Assembly: GCA_910588695.1 (NCBI GenBank)
Contig: CAJUOV010000007.1
Location: 26,238 to 90,237 of the forward strand
From: an uncultured Christensenellaceae bacterium
Lineage (GTDB): Bacteria; Bacillota; Clostridia; Christensenellales; Borkfalkiaceae
Reading direction: 5' to 3'
Length of the DNA: 64,000 nucleotides
The notes below the pieces were generated by a model that did no database searches, was not told the origin of the DNA, and saw nothing but the letters and a program-made list of their open reading frames with translations. Positions 1-8,425 of this stretch are shown here, piece by piece. The translations under genes and the position numbers were made by a program. The number at the start of each line of letters is the position of its first letter. Position 1 is the first letter of the stretch.

Positions 1-1
1 C

Positions 2-301
2 AGAATGCGTCTCATCGTGCAGAAGATCGAACTCGTGAAATATCCCAAGAAGATGCCCAATCTTCCCGTAGGCGGGTTGATGTGGAAATATCAGCCCAAC
101 TTTAAGGACGGCGTTGCGGCGTGGATCTATGCGGGCGGCGCGCACCACACGGTGGTTTCGTCCGTCGTCACGGCGAAAGAGCTTGTCGACCTCGGCAATA
201 TGTGGGGAATGGAAGTCGTTCTGATCGACGAGAACACCAAGATCGACGAGTTCAAAAAACAGCTTCTGTGGTCGGATCAGGTCTGGAAAACAAGAATTTA
301 A
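2..301 (+). CDS. araA: L-arabinose isomerase, C-terminal fragment (cut by window start)
   Basis: The visible ~99 codons are the C-terminal end of L-arabinose isomerase, which interconverts L-arabinose and L-ribulose in the cytoplasm as the first step of arabinose catabolism. The residues AGGAHHTVVS, with the His-His pair, match the conserved C-terminal block of AraA, and the preceding LIVQKIELV...MPNLPVGG stretch aligns in order with the family. The frame is open to the left edge, so the Met at position 5 is internal and the true start lies outside the window. The gene ends in TAA and is followed by a terminator hairpin. Other arabinose genes would be expected to the left but are not visible. 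Recognition is from sequence memory of the family. Confidence 0.88.
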   Translation, partial: RMRLIVQKIELVKYPKKMPNLPVGGLMWKYQPNFKDGVAAWIYAGGAHHTVVSSVVTAKELVDLGNMWGMEVVLIDENTKIDEFKKQLLWSDQVWKTRI

Positions 302-353
302 CGGTTGGTACGGCGGAACCGGGCAACGGGGTGGGGATTTGATCCTCGCCCCG

Positions 354-374
354 CCTCGCGGTTAGCGAGGTTTT
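354..374 (+). terminator. Intrinsic terminator after araA
   Basis: CCTCGC, a 5-nt loop, GCGAGG, then TTTTA. It closes the araA transcript before the next gene at 429. Confidence 0.6.
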
Positions 375-428
375 ACTGAGCGTTTGATTTTTGCGGGGCT
401 TTATAGAAAAATACAATCGGACTGATTT

Positions 429-1640
429 ATGAATTTTCAGGAAACAAAACTTTTATTGATACAAAACGGTCAAGATGCTTTGTTGCGGGCGTTTGACGGA
501 TTCGATGAAGATGAAAAGCGTGCGTTTTGCAGACAGGTCAACTCGATCGATTGGTCGATTTTTGATAAGCGGTCAGAAGAACGGAAGGGCGGACTTTCGC
601 CGATTTCGGGATTGACGCGTCGGGAGATCGCCGAACGTTCCGACGAATTCGAACGGACGGGCGCGGAGCTTTTGCGCGCAGGAAAAGTAGGGGCTGTCAT
701 GTTGGCGGGCGGACAGGGCACCAGGCTCGGATCAGACGCTCCGAAGGGTGCGTTTAATATCGGACTGACGAAAGAGATTTATATTTTCGAATGTCTGATC
801 GATAATCTTCTTTCCGTAACAAATAAATTCGGCGCGCGCGTACCGCTGTTCGTTATGACGAGCGATAAAAACGACATCGAGACCCGTACGTTCTTCGAAA
901 AACACGGTTATTTCGGTTATCCCGAGAACGACGTTTATTTTTTTGTTCAGGATATGGCGCCCTGTACCGATTTCGACGGAAAAGTATTGCTTGAAGAGAA
1001 AGCAAAAATTGCACTGTCGCCCAACGGTAACGGCGGTTGGTTTTCCTCTATGAAGCGTGCAGGACTTGTCGGGCGTTTGAAGAAGCAGGGGGTTGAATGG
1101 CTCAATGTTTTTGCGGTTGATAACGTATTGCAGCGGATCGCCGATCCCGTCTTTGTGGGCGCGGCGGCTCTGAGCGGATTGCCTTGCGGCGCAAAGGCGG
1201 TCAAAAAGGTTTCTCCCGAGGAGCGGGTAGGCGTGCTGTGTCAACGCGGCGGACGTCCCGATATTATAGAGTATTACGAACTCGACGAAAAAACGGCGAA
1301 CGCGCGTGACGAAAAGGGGGAACTTCTCTACGGAAGCGGCGTGATTCTGAATTATCTGTTCCGTGTATCTTCTCTTGAAGAGATCGAGGGCAGTAAGTTT
1401 CCCGTTCACCGTGTCAAAAAGAAAGTTCCCTATTTCGACGGGGAAAAGCGCGTAATTCCCGATCGGGAGAACGCATATAAATATGAAACGCTGATTCTTG
1501 ACATGATACATCTTCTGAACGGTTGTCTGCCTTTCGAGGTGGAACGCGAAAAGGAATTTGCGCCCGTTAAAAACGCGTCGGGCGCGGACAGTATCCAAAC
1601 GGCGCAGGAACTGCTAAGAAAAAACGGAGTGCAATTATGA
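429..1640 (+). CDS. UDPGP-family uridylyltransferase (UDP-sugar pyrophosphorylase)
   Basis: A 403-aa protein of the UTP:sugar-1-phosphate uridylyltransferase (UDPGP) family, related to eukaryotic UAP1 and to UDP-glucose pyrophosphorylases. The signature nucleotide-binding loop LAGGQGTRLGSDAPKG lies near residues 92-107, followed by MTSDKND and a VDNVL segment that fits the sugar-phosphate site. The reaction would be UTP + hexose-1-phosphate to UDP-sugar + PPi, feeding wall or glycan precursors; whether the sugar is GlcNAc, GalNAc or glucose cannot be decided here. The next gene starts inside its stop region (ATGA overlap at 1637), so the two are translationally coupled. The SD upstream of 429 is weak. 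Ordinary bacteria use GlmU for UDP-GlcNAc, so this would be an additional enzyme. Confidence 0.8.
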   Translation: MNFQETKLLLIQNGQDALLRAFDGFDEDEKRAFCRQVNSIDWSIFDKRSEERKGGLSPISGLTRREIAERSDEFERTGAELLRAGKVGAVMLAGGQGTRLGSDAPKGAFNIGLTKEIYIFECLIDNLLSVTNKFGARVPLFVMTSDKNDIETRTFFEKHGYFGYPENDVYFFVQDMAPCTDFDGKVLLEEKAKIALSPNGNGGWFSSMKRAGLVGRLKKQGVEWLNVFAVDNVLQRIADPVFVGAAALSGLPCGAKAVKKVSPEERVGVLCQRGGRPDIIEYYELDEKTANARDEKGELLYGSGVILNYLFRVSSLEEIEGSKFPVHRVKKKVPYFDGEKRVIPDRENAYKYETLILDMIHLLNGCLPFEVEREKEFAPVKNASGADSIQTAQELLRKNGVQL

Positions 1641-1981
1641 CGGCGGAAGTAAACGAAGTAGAGTTATTTTCCGAACAGCTTGTTCGGCTCAACGCCGCCA
1701 TGAAAGAGTTGTTCGATTGCGGGAATCTTGCGCTCTTCACCGAAATGAACAAAGCGATAAAGGAGCTGCACCGCATTCAGACAGCGGGAAAATCCGCCGT
1801 TTTTTCTGCGGTGAGAGAGGAATGCAATATTATTTACAAAAATTTCGATATGATCATCGCCGTGCTGAGAACGACGGATAACGGCGAGATCGACGAAGGC
1901 GCGCAGGGTGCGCTCAACCGATTGCTGCACAACATCGATCACGCCGTTATCCAAATCGCGTCGGCGTTGAAACTCGTTTAA
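1637..1981 (+). CDS. Hypothetical small helical protein
   Basis: A 114-aa, predominantly alpha-helical, soluble protein with no signal peptide or membrane segment. I do not recognise a family. It is rich in Glu, Ala, Leu and Asn, with heptad-like spacing near residues 8-55. Its ATG overlaps the stop of the uridylyltransferase by 4 nt, which implies coupled translation and perhaps a partner role, but the sequence does not show what that would be. The following MBL gene starts 10 nt after its stop, so it is part of the same run. Confidence 0.65.
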   Translation: MTAEVNEVELFSEQLVRLNAAMKELFDCGNLALFTEMNKAIKELHRIQTAGKSAVFSAVREECNIIYKNFDMIIAVLRTTDNGEIDEGAQGALNRLLHNIDHAVIQIASALKLV

Positions 1982-1990
1982 GAGGTTTTT

Positions 1991-3178
1991 ATGGCGAAAA
2001 AGAAAAAAATCGATCAAACGGCGAAGAAGGCGGCGCGCGTCGCCGAGGAAGCGGCAAAAAAGAATCCGAAAGTGTTTTTTGCAGTTGTTGCCGTTCTGTT
2101 GATTATAGCGATCGTCGCGGGGCTCTGCTGGTATTTTTTGGTTTATAAAAAGAAACAGATTCCTCCGCCTGCGTTTGCTACGGATGAAGTTTCGGTTCAT
2201 TTTCTCGAATTGGGCAACAAATATGTGGGAGACTGCACGCTAATCAAAATCGGCGATACGGAAGTATTGATCGATGCGGGCTCGCGGCAAGATTCTGCGA
2301 CGACGCTCATAAACTATATCAATCGGTATTGCACGGACGGAAAACTCGAATATGTCGTCGCAACGCACGCGCATGAAGATCATATCGGCGCGTTTTACAG
2401 TACTGCTTCGAGGAAGGGGATCTTCGATAGTTTCGAGTGCGGAACGATTATCGATTTTTCGATGACCAAAAAAGAGAATAAGCCGACGACGGTATACGGG
2501 AAATATGTTGCCGCGCGAGAGGCTCAAGTGGAAGCCGGGGCTGTGCATTACACCGCATTGCAGTGCTGGAACGAAACGGACGGCGCAAAACGTACATACG
2601 CGCTTGCCGAAAATGTGACGATGAGCGTTCTCTATCAAAAATATTATGAAGAATTGGAGAGCGGAAAAGGTGAAAATAATTATTCCGTCTGTATACTCAT
2701 CACGCAGGGAACCTACAACTATCTCTTTACGGGCGATCTCGAAGCGGAGGGGGAAGCGTCTCTTGTCGAGAGCAACGATTTGCCGCAGTGTAAGCTGTAT
2801 AAAGGCGGTCATCACGGCAGTCAGACTTCTTCGTCGGAAGAACTGCTTTCCGTTATAAAGCCGGAAACGGTATGTATCTGCACTTGTGCGGGCACGCCCG
2901 AATATCCGTCAAACGCCGATAATTTCAAAGCGGAAAACGCGTTTCCTTCGCAGGCGACCGTTGACCGTCTTGCGAAATACACCGATAAAATTTACGTGAC
3001 TTCTTTGGCGACGGATATTGTTTTGCAGCCGAAAAAAAGTTGGAACGTTGTTTCGATGAACGGAGACATTGTAGTCCGTTCGAACGGAATCGATTTCAGT
3101 GTGACGGGCAGCAACAATTCGACTATCCTCAAAGAGACCGCATGGTTCAGAGAAAACCGCAGATGGAACGGGGTGTAG
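1991..3178 (+). CDS. Membrane-anchored metallo-beta-lactamase-fold hydrolase (ComEC C-domain-like)
   Basis: A 395-aa protein with a Lys-rich cytoplasmic N-terminus, one membrane span at about residues 31-53 and an outward-facing MBL-fold domain. The metal-binding motif THAHEDHIG is present, and the later GDLEAEG and GGHHGSQTSSS blocks match the MBL domain fused to ComEC DNA-uptake proteins and their free-standing relatives. The family hydrolyses phosphodiesters in several cases; the substrate here is unknown. No ComEC channel domain is present, so it is a stand-alone anchored enzyme. recX starts 1 nt after its stop. Possible roles are extracellular nuclease or wall-polymer hydrolase. Confidence 0.75.
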   Translation: MAKKKKIDQTAKKAARVAEEAAKKNPKVFFAVVAVLLIIAIVAGLCWYFLVYKKKQIPPPAFATDEVSVHFLELGNKYVGDCTLIKIGDTEVLIDAGSRQDSATTLINYINRYCTDGKLEYVVATHAHEDHIGAFYSTASRKGIFDSFECGTIIDFSMTKKENKPTTVYGKYVAAREAQVEAGAVHYTALQCWNETDGAKRTYALAENVTMSVLYQKYYEELESGKGENNYSVCILITQGTYNYLFTGDLEAEGEASLVESNDLPQCKLYKGGHHGSQTSSSEELLSVIKPETVCICTCAGTPEYPSNADNFKAENAFPSQATVDRLAKYTDKIYVTSLATDIVLQPKKSWNVVSMNGDIVVRSNGIDFSVTGSNNSTILKETAWFRENRRWNGV

Positions 3179-3179
3179 C

Positions 3180-3791
3180 ATGCCGGAAATAACCTCCGTT
3201 ACGCCGCAAAAAAAGGATAAAACGCGTTGCAATATCGAAGTGGACGGAAAATTTTGTTGCGGCATGAAACTGGATACCGTTCTCAAAAACGGATTGAAAA
3301 CGGGCGTGGATGTCGATATGGAAACGCTTTCGCGATTACAGCTCGAAAGCGAAAAACTGACCGCGCTCGATAAAGCGCTCAGACATATTTCCGTTTCCAT
3401 GAAAACGGAAAAAGAGATTCGGACCTTCCTCAAAACAAAGGGATACTTAGAGGACGTAATAGAATGTGTTCTCTGTAAGATGAAAGAATACGGCTATGTA
3501 GACGACGGGACTTATGCGAACTATTACGCCGAAGGCGCGTCCAAACGTAAAGGAAGCCGGCTCATACGGCTCGAATTAAGAAAAAAAGGGGTGGACGGGC
3601 AAATTATCGAGGAGACGCTCTCCGCCCTTCAAGACGAAACCGAGAGCGCGAAGCGATGTCTTGATAAATATCTGCGCGGAAAATCCGCCGACAGCGCGAC
3701 GCTTGCAAAAGCGTACCGCAATCTGCTGAGCAAAGGCTTCGACTACGATACGGCGAAGCAGGCGATAGAGAGTCTGAAAGATGAAGATTGA
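3180..3791 (+). CDS. recX: Regulatory protein RecX
   Basis: A 203-aa RecX-family protein, the modulator of RecA filament extension. The N-terminal segment with IEVDGKF and the LDKALRHIS / EKEIRTFLKTKGY blocks match RecX, and the rest consists of repeated three-helix units (YGYVDDGTYANYY; RKGSRLIRLELRKKGV) typical of the family. Length is within the usual 150-270 aa. recA is not in the window. It sits between the MBL gene (1-nt gap) and birA (11-nt overlap), so co-transcription is likely. Confidence 0.88.
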   Translation: MPEITSVTPQKKDKTRCNIEVDGKFCCGMKLDTVLKNGLKTGVDVDMETLSRLQLESEKLTALDKALRHISVSMKTEKEIRTFLKTKGYLEDVIECVLCKMKEYGYVDDGTYANYYAEGASKRKGSRLIRLELRKKGVDGQIIEETLSALQDETESAKRCLDKYLRGKSADSATLAKAYRNLLSKGFDYDTAKQAIESLKDED

Positions 3792-4467
3792 AATTCTCGA
3801 CGAAGTTTCGTCTACGAACGAATATATCAGGCGTTATTTCGCTTCGGGGGAGGACAGGATTGTTGTCGCAAAAAGGCAGACGGGCGGTAAAGGCACAAAG
3901 GGACGCTCCTTTGCCTCGGAAGAAGGGGGCATATATCTCTCCGCATTGAACTTTTATTCCGACTTTCCTGCACGGAATGCCTTTTATCTGATGGCGCATG
4001 CGGCGGTCGCCGTTTGCAGAACGGCGGAAGCATTTTCTCTTTCTTCCGAAATCAAGTGGCCCAACGATGTATATTTGAACGGTAAAAAACTTGCGGGGAT
4101 CCTTGTTGAGAATATTCTTGAAAACAACATGGTAAAATTAAGCGTGACAGGAATCGGGGTGAACGTTTCGAACGACGTAAGCGGATTGAACGGGATCGCT
4201 ACAAGTCTTTCGGAGGAAACGGGCAAAACGATTCCGGTAGAAAGCGCGCTTGAAATTCTGATCGGGAATCTTCAGCAAAAATTCGATTTTAACGATTATC
4301 TCGCCCGCGTGCGCTTTTTGAAGAAAGAGGTGTCGGTTGTCGAGAACGGAACGGGCGAGCAGTATACGGCGACGGCGATGCAAATTTTATCCGACGGTCG
4401 GTTGTGCGTCTTTCGCGGAGAACAAGAGGTGTTTCTTTCCGCGGCGGAGATTAGTTTGAAAATCTGA
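3781..4467 (+). CDS. birA: Biotin--[acetyl-CoA-carboxylase] ligase, short form
   Basis: A 228-aa biotin protein ligase that adenylates biotin and transfers it to the carrier lysine of biotin-dependent carboxylases. Visible motifs are SSTNEYIRR, the KRQTGGKGTKGRSF biotin/ATP loop, KWPNDVYLNGKKLAGIL and GIGVNV. It is short because the N-terminal winged-helix domain of bifunctional BirA is absent, so it should be a ligase without repressor activity. The ATG lies 11 nt inside recX. The C-terminal SH3-like domain is intact. Confidence 0.92.
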   Translation: MKIEILDEVSSTNEYIRRYFASGEDRIVVAKRQTGGKGTKGRSFASEEGGIYLSALNFYSDFPARNAFYLMAHAAVAVCRTAEAFSLSSEIKWPNDVYLNGKKLAGILVENILENNMVKLSVTGIGVNVSNDVSGLNGIATSLSEETGKTIPVESALEILIGNLQQKFDFNDYLARVRFLKKEVSVVENGTGEQYTATAMQILSDGRLCVFRGEQEVFLSAAEISLKI

Positions 4468-4489
4468 AATAATTATCGGGAGCTTATAT

Positions 4490-5935
4490 ATGTATCAATC
4501 ATATTCGAACAAAGAGGCGTGGGAGGGGGATCGAAAAGCTGTCATCGGAGGCGTTCGCACCCGTGAATTGATGGAGCGCGCCGGTGAGGCGCTTGCGGGT
4601 AAGGTTGCCGCGGCGATGGATCGGCTCGGCGCGAAAGAGGCGCTTTTCGTTCTTGGCGAAGGGAATAATGCGGGCGATGGTTTTGTAGCGGCGCGTATCC
4701 TGTCGGAACAAGGCAGAGACGTTAAGGCGCTCTGTCTTTCAGACAAATTTTCTCCCGAATGCGCGATCGTAAAAATGCGCTATAAGGGCGAAATTTTTAC
4801 GAGAATTCCCAAAAAGACTTTTCCCGTCATTGTGGACTGTCTTTTCGGAACGGGGCTCAAACGACCTCCCGAAGGGGAATATGCAAGGCTTATTTCGATG
4901 ATGAATGCAGGCGGCTATGTGATTTCCTGCGATCTTCCGAGCGGGCTTTCCGAAAACGGAATGGCATATTCGCCCTGTGTGTTCGCCGACGAAACGCTTT
5001 CGATCGGTTGTATGAAGAACGCGCTGCTTTTGAATGAAGGTGCGGATCGTTCGGGAAAGGTTTCGGTGGCGGATATCGGCGTGGATTACGGAGAGGGCGG
5101 CGCGGAAGTCTGGGAAGACGAGGATGTGAAAGCCTTTTTTCCGAAGAAGCATTCGAACGTCAACAAGGGAATGTTCGGAAAGGCATGTATCGTTACGAGC
5201 GGGGCGAGAATGGGGGCTGCTATGCTTGCCGCATCCGCTTCGTTGCGCTCGGGCGCGGGATATACGATGCTGCGAGTTCCCGAGCGGCTGTGCGTTACGG
5301 CGGCGACGGCGCTTCCTTCCTGTATCGTAGAAGATTTCAATGCGCTCGACGACGGAATGTTTTCGTCTGATTCTCTTGCGATCGGGATGGGGTCGGGTGT
5401 GTCGAAAGGATTGTATTCGATTGTAACACAGCTTTTGAACGGCTATCGCGGAACGTTGATTTTAGATGCCGACGCGCTTTCTGCGCTTTCTGAATTCGGT
5501 TTGAAGCCGCTTGAGCATAAATCGTGCGAAGTGGTTTTAACGCCGCATCCCAAGGAGTTTGCGAGGTTGTGCGGATTGAGCGTGAAAGACGTGCTTGAAA
5601 ACGCGCTCGCCATTTCGCAAAAATTTGCACAGCAGTACGGCGTGACGCTCGTATTCAAAAATAACCGCACAGTGATCACAAACGGCGTTCGTACCGCAAT
5701 CAACAGTACGGGTTCGCCTGCGCTCGCAAAGTGCGGGAGCGGAGACGTATTGGCGGGATTCCTTGCGGGAACGTGCGCCCGAGGTCTCTCCGCATTCGAC
5801 GCGGCGTGCGTCTCTTGTTATGTGTTCGGGCGGGCGGGGGAACTTGCGGAAGAAGAATTCGGGCAATATTCGCCTACTTCAACGGATGTTATTGCGGCGT
5901 TACCTCGCGCGATCAAAAGTCTGACGCAGTGTTGA
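4490..5935 (+). CDS. nnrD/nnrE: Bifunctional NAD(P)H-hydrate epimerase / ADP-dependent dehydratase
   Basis: A 481-aa two-domain repair enzyme. The N-terminal half is the NAD(P)HX epimerase (YjeF_N), with EGNNAGDGFVAAR near residues 57-69. The C-terminal half is the ADP/ATP-dependent (S)-NAD(P)HX dehydratase of the ribokinase-like fold, with IGMGSG, LDADALS, LTPHPKEFARLCG and the catalytic GSGDVLAGF motif. Together they regenerate NAD(P)H from damaged hydrates. The fusion order and length are normal for bacteria. It is the last gene of the left rightward run and is followed by a strong bidirectional terminator. Confidence 0.93.
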   Translation: MYQSYSNKEAWEGDRKAVIGGVRTRELMERAGEALAGKVAAAMDRLGAKEALFVLGEGNNAGDGFVAARILSEQGRDVKALCLSDKFSPECAIVKMRYKGEIFTRIPKKTFPVIVDCLFGTGLKRPPEGEYARLISMMNAGGYVISCDLPSGLSENGMAYSPCVFADETLSIGCMKNALLLNEGADRSGKVSVADIGVDYGEGGAEVWEDEDVKAFFPKKHSNVNKGMFGKACIVTSGARMGAAMLAASASLRSGAGYTMLRVPERLCVTAATALPSCIVEDFNALDDGMFSSDSLAIGMGSGVSKGLYSIVTQLLNGYRGTLILDADALSALSEFGLKPLEHKSCEVVLTPHPKEFARLCGLSVKDVLENALAISQKFAQQYGVTLVFKNNRTVITNGVRTAINSTGSPALAKCGSGDVLAGFLAGTCARGLSAFDAACVSCYVFGRAGELAEEEFGQYSPTSTDVIAALPRAIKSLTQC

Positions 5936-5950
5936 TTTAACGGAAATAAC

Positions 5951-5979
5951 AAAAAACCGCCGCAAACGGGCGGTTTTTT
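5951..5979. terminator. Bidirectional intrinsic terminator
   Basis: AAAAAACCGCC / GGCGGTTTTTT perfect stem with a 7-nt loop between the nnr gene (+) and the membrane gene at 6009 (-). The A-run and T-run allow use in both directions. Confidence 0.85.
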
Positions 5980-6008
5980 GTATATATAGAGTATTATGCC
6001 AGACATAA

Positions 6009-6776
6009 CTACGAAGTTTCCGAAGTAAAACCGAAAAATCGTATCAAAATTGAAAGCGATGTTAAAATGCAACCCGCGATCAGGTAATAGATCGGAAAAA
6101 ATGTGAAAAGGCTCATGATGAGAAGCAGAATTCCGCTTACGAAAAAAGGACGCGCGCTCTTTTTTGCAACGAGGCGGCGAAAGACCTTCTTTGCGTTTTT
6201 TCGCGGAATTTCAGCCAGAATAAGCGGAGACGGCGTTGAGTCGGTGCGTTGGAACAGGGAATAGATTTCGTCTTTGCCGATAATTTTAACTCCAAAGGTT
6301 GCGGCGAGTTTTTGTGCTTCCGCGCTGAGTGCGTTGCACAATACGGTTGTTTTTTCCGCGCCGTATGCGCGGATCAGGCGCGCGATTTCGTCGGCGGAGA
6401 GCGGTTGCATGGTAAAACGGGGGATACAGAGATTTCCGTCTACCACCAGAACGTCGTCTTTCAGATGGGCTTGCTGCTGATCTGCAAGAAATGCCGTGAG
6501 AAGAGCGGCGCGCACCCGTTCTTCTTTTTCGAGTGCAAAGTGTAATAAGAGCGCGTCCCGCTCTTCCGTTTCTTTTTTATTGAGGCGGCGTTTGCGGCGG
6601 CTGCGGGAAGTCAGTAAAAAAGCGGTCCCGCCCGCGGCGAGAGAAAACAGTGCGGAGAGCAGTGCGGCGAGCGGAAATTGCATTCTGAAATAGCGTAAAA
6701 TTCCGATTGATAAAAACCATGCGGATACGCCGTAGAATGCAACGTCCGCTACGATCGTTAAGTCGATTTTTTTCAT
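6009..6776 (-). CDS. Membrane protein with a possible degenerate Mrr-like domain
   Basis: A 255-aa protein with two N-terminal membrane spans (about residues 9-30 and 33-56), a ~130-residue cytoplasmic middle and two C-terminal spans (about 205-225 and 228-248). The middle resembles restriction-endonuclease-like (Mrr_cat) modules found in other membrane proteins: a beta segment VLVVDGNL and then TVLCNALSAEAQKLAATFG-VKIIGKDEI, in the place of the usual helix and 'xxLID' end of that fold. I do not see the full catalytic D-(E/Q)xK set, so it is probably not an active nuclease. It is divergent to nadD and convergent to the nnr gene. This fold assignment is an inference; function unknown. Confidence 0.6.
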   Translation of the reverse strand: MKKIDLTIVADVAFYGVSAWFLSIGILRYFRMQFPLAALLSALFSLAAGGTAFLLTSRSRRKRRLNKKETEERDALLLHFALEKEERVRAALLTAFLADQQQAHLKDDVLVVDGNLCIPRFTMQPLSADEIARLIRAYGAEKTTVLCNALSAEAQKLAATFGVKIIGKDEIYSLFQRTDSTPSPLILAEIPRKNAKKVFRRLVAKKSARPFFVSGILLLIMSLFTFFPIYYLIAGCILTSLSILIRFFGFTSETS

Positions 6777-6811
6777 AATGCGATTTTTCCCGTAAAGCCG
6801 TGAAATTAAAC

Positions 6812-6840
6812 TTGCAAAGAGGGAAAAAATATTGTATAAT
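6812..6840 (+). promoter_or_regulatory. Sigma-A promoter for nadD-yqeK
   Basis: TTGCAA, a 17-nt spacer and TATAAT, ending 8 nt before the ATG at 6849. The leader would be extremely short. Confidence 0.65.
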
Positions 6841-6848
6841 GCGCTTAT

Positions 6849-7982
6849 ATGAGAATTGCGTTATTCGGCGGTTCTTTCGATCCCGTTCACAGTGAACATA
6901 TCCGTTTTATCGAAGCGGCGAAAACAGCGCTTTCGCTTGATCGAGTGATTTTGATACCTTCTTATCTCGCTCCGCATAAAGAAAGCGGCGCGCATGTTTC
7001 GGGCGAAGACAGGCTAACGATGTGCCGTCTTGCGGTAAGGAACCTTTCCGGCGTTGAGGTCAGCGATTTCGAACTTACACGCAGGCAGACGAGCTACACT
7101 TATATCACGGCGGAATATTTCAAAAAATTAAATCCTGAAGCCGAACTGTTCTTTCTTGTCGGCGCGGATATGCTTGAAAATTTTTTTGTATGGAAACACC
7201 CCGAACGCATTCTCTCTGCGGTTACGCTTGCTGCGTGCGCGCGGGGAGACCTAAGCGTCTCTGCGTTTCGTAAAAAATTCGCGGAGCGGTTCGGCGTTGA
7301 TTTCAAGGAAGTTCCTTTTGCGGGGGAGAAGGTCTCTTCGACGGAGTTGCGTGTGCGGCTCGCTTTCGGTAAAGAGACGGAAGAGTTGACTCCCGAAGTG
7401 CGCGGCTATATAAAAAAGAAATCGCTTTACCATTATCCTGCAATCGCGCCCGCGCTCGCGCTTGAAAAAGAAGAGAGAAAAGAACACAGTTTTCGTGTTG
7501 CGCTTTTGGCGGTCGAACGTGCGCGCGGTCTCGGTATTCCGGAAGAGAAGGTGATGCTTGCTGCTGCGCTTCACGACTGCGGAAAACATGTGCCGTTCGA
7601 TTCGCCCTTATTGAAGGGCTTTATGATGCCGGAAGGGGTGCCTGCGCCCGTTGCGCACCAATATACGGGAGCCTATCTTGCCGAGCGGGTGTTCGGAATC
7701 GACGACGAAGAAATATTGGACGCGATTCGTTATCATACCAGCGGACGGGAAGATATGACACCGCTCGGAAAACTGATTTTTCTTGCGGATATGTTGGAAT
7801 CGGGAAGAAGGTTTGAGGGGATAGATTCTTTGAGAAAAGCCTTTTGGCGTGATCTGGACGAGTGTTTATTGCTCTGTTTCGAGCATCAGAATGAATATCT
7901 TGCAAAGAATGAAAATAAAGGCTGTTCGATTTATTTTCTGACGAAACGGGCATATAAATGGCTAAAAGACAGAAAAGCATAG
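6849..7982 (+). CDS. nadD: Fused nicotinate-nucleotide adenylyltransferase / YqeK-like HD hydrolase
   Basis: A 377-aa fusion. Residues 1-195 are NadD, which adenylates nicotinate mononucleotide in NAD synthesis: GGSFDPVHSEH (nucleotidyl-transferase HxGH-type site), FFLVGADML and the late SSTELR motif. Residues ~205-377 are a YqeK-type HD hydrolase, with EHSFRVA, ALHDCGKH (HD pair), and IRYHTSGREDMTPLGKLIFLAD; YqeK members cleave Ap4A to ADP. In Bacillus these are two adjacent genes, so the fusion joins a known neighbour pair. rsfS follows 45 nt downstream, the normal context. Both halves keep their catalytic motifs. Confidence 0.92.
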   Translation: MRIALFGGSFDPVHSEHIRFIEAAKTALSLDRVILIPSYLAPHKESGAHVSGEDRLTMCRLAVRNLSGVEVSDFELTRRQTSYTYITAEYFKKLNPEAELFFLVGADMLENFFVWKHPERILSAVTLAACARGDLSVSAFRKKFAERFGVDFKEVPFAGEKVSSTELRVRLAFGKETEELTPEVRGYIKKKSLYHYPAIAPALALEKEERKEHSFRVALLAVERARGLGIPEEKVMLAAALHDCGKHVPFDSPLLKGFMMPEGVPAPVAHQYTGAYLAERVFGIDDEEILDAIRYHTSGREDMTPLGKLIFLADMLESGRRFEGIDSLRKAFWRDLDECLLLCFEHQNEYLAKNENKGCSIYFLTKRAYKWLKDRKA

Positions 7983-8027
7983 TATTATGTTACACATAAA
8001 CAATTAAAAAACAAAAAAGGAGACATT

Positions 8028-8375
8028 ATGGAAGGAAGAAAAATCGCCATGGCGGCATGCAAGGCGCTCTCGGATAAAAAGGCGCACGATATCGTTACGG
8101 TGAACGTCGCCGATCAGACGGTGATGTGCAGCTACTTTGTAATCGCTTCGGGTACGAGCACCACACAGGTGCGCGCGTTGGGCGATCACGTGGAGGAAGA
8201 GCTTGAAAAACAGGGAATTACGGCGCTCAGAAAAGAAGGCTTGCGCGAGGGTCGCTGGGGCGTTCTCGATTACGGCGACGTGATCGTGCACATCTTCAAC
8301 GACGAATCGCGGCTTTTCTACTACCTCGAACGGCTGTGGGATTCGGGGAAGAACGTGGAACATTATAAGGATTAA
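8028..8375 (+). CDS. rsfS: Ribosomal silencing factor RsfS
   Basis: A 115-aa RsfS (Iojap/YbeB) protein that binds ribosomal protein L14 (uL14) and blocks subunit joining during starvation. The characteristic DIVTVNVADQT...YFVIASGTSTTQVRAL block and the REGLREGRWGVLDYGDVIVHIF segment are both present. An AAAAGGAGACATT SD sits before the ATG. It lies downstream of nadD-yqeK, as in many Firmicutes, and is closed by a bidirectional terminator. Confidence 0.95.
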   Translation: MEGRKIAMAACKALSDKKAHDIVTVNVADQTVMCSYFVIASGTSTTQVRALGDHVEEELEKQGITALRKEGLREGRWGVLDYGDVIVHIFNDESRLFYYLERLWDSGKNVEHYKD

Positions 8376-8377
8376 AC

Positions 8378-8415
8378 AAAAATAAGAGCGGCGCAATTAT
8401 GCCGCTCTTATTTTT
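8378..8415. terminator. Bidirectional terminator between rsfS and the lipoprotein gene
   Basis: AAAAATAAGAGCGGC / GCCGCTCTTATTTTT perfect 15-bp inverted repeat with an 8-nt loop, between two convergent genes. Confidence 0.9.
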
Positions 8416-8425
8416 GTATTGTACG

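Noticed and set aside
732..1598. 288-codon frame on the minus strand opposite the uridylyltransferase
   Set aside because: Shadow of a clearly recognised gene; no SD, no family resemblance, biased composition.
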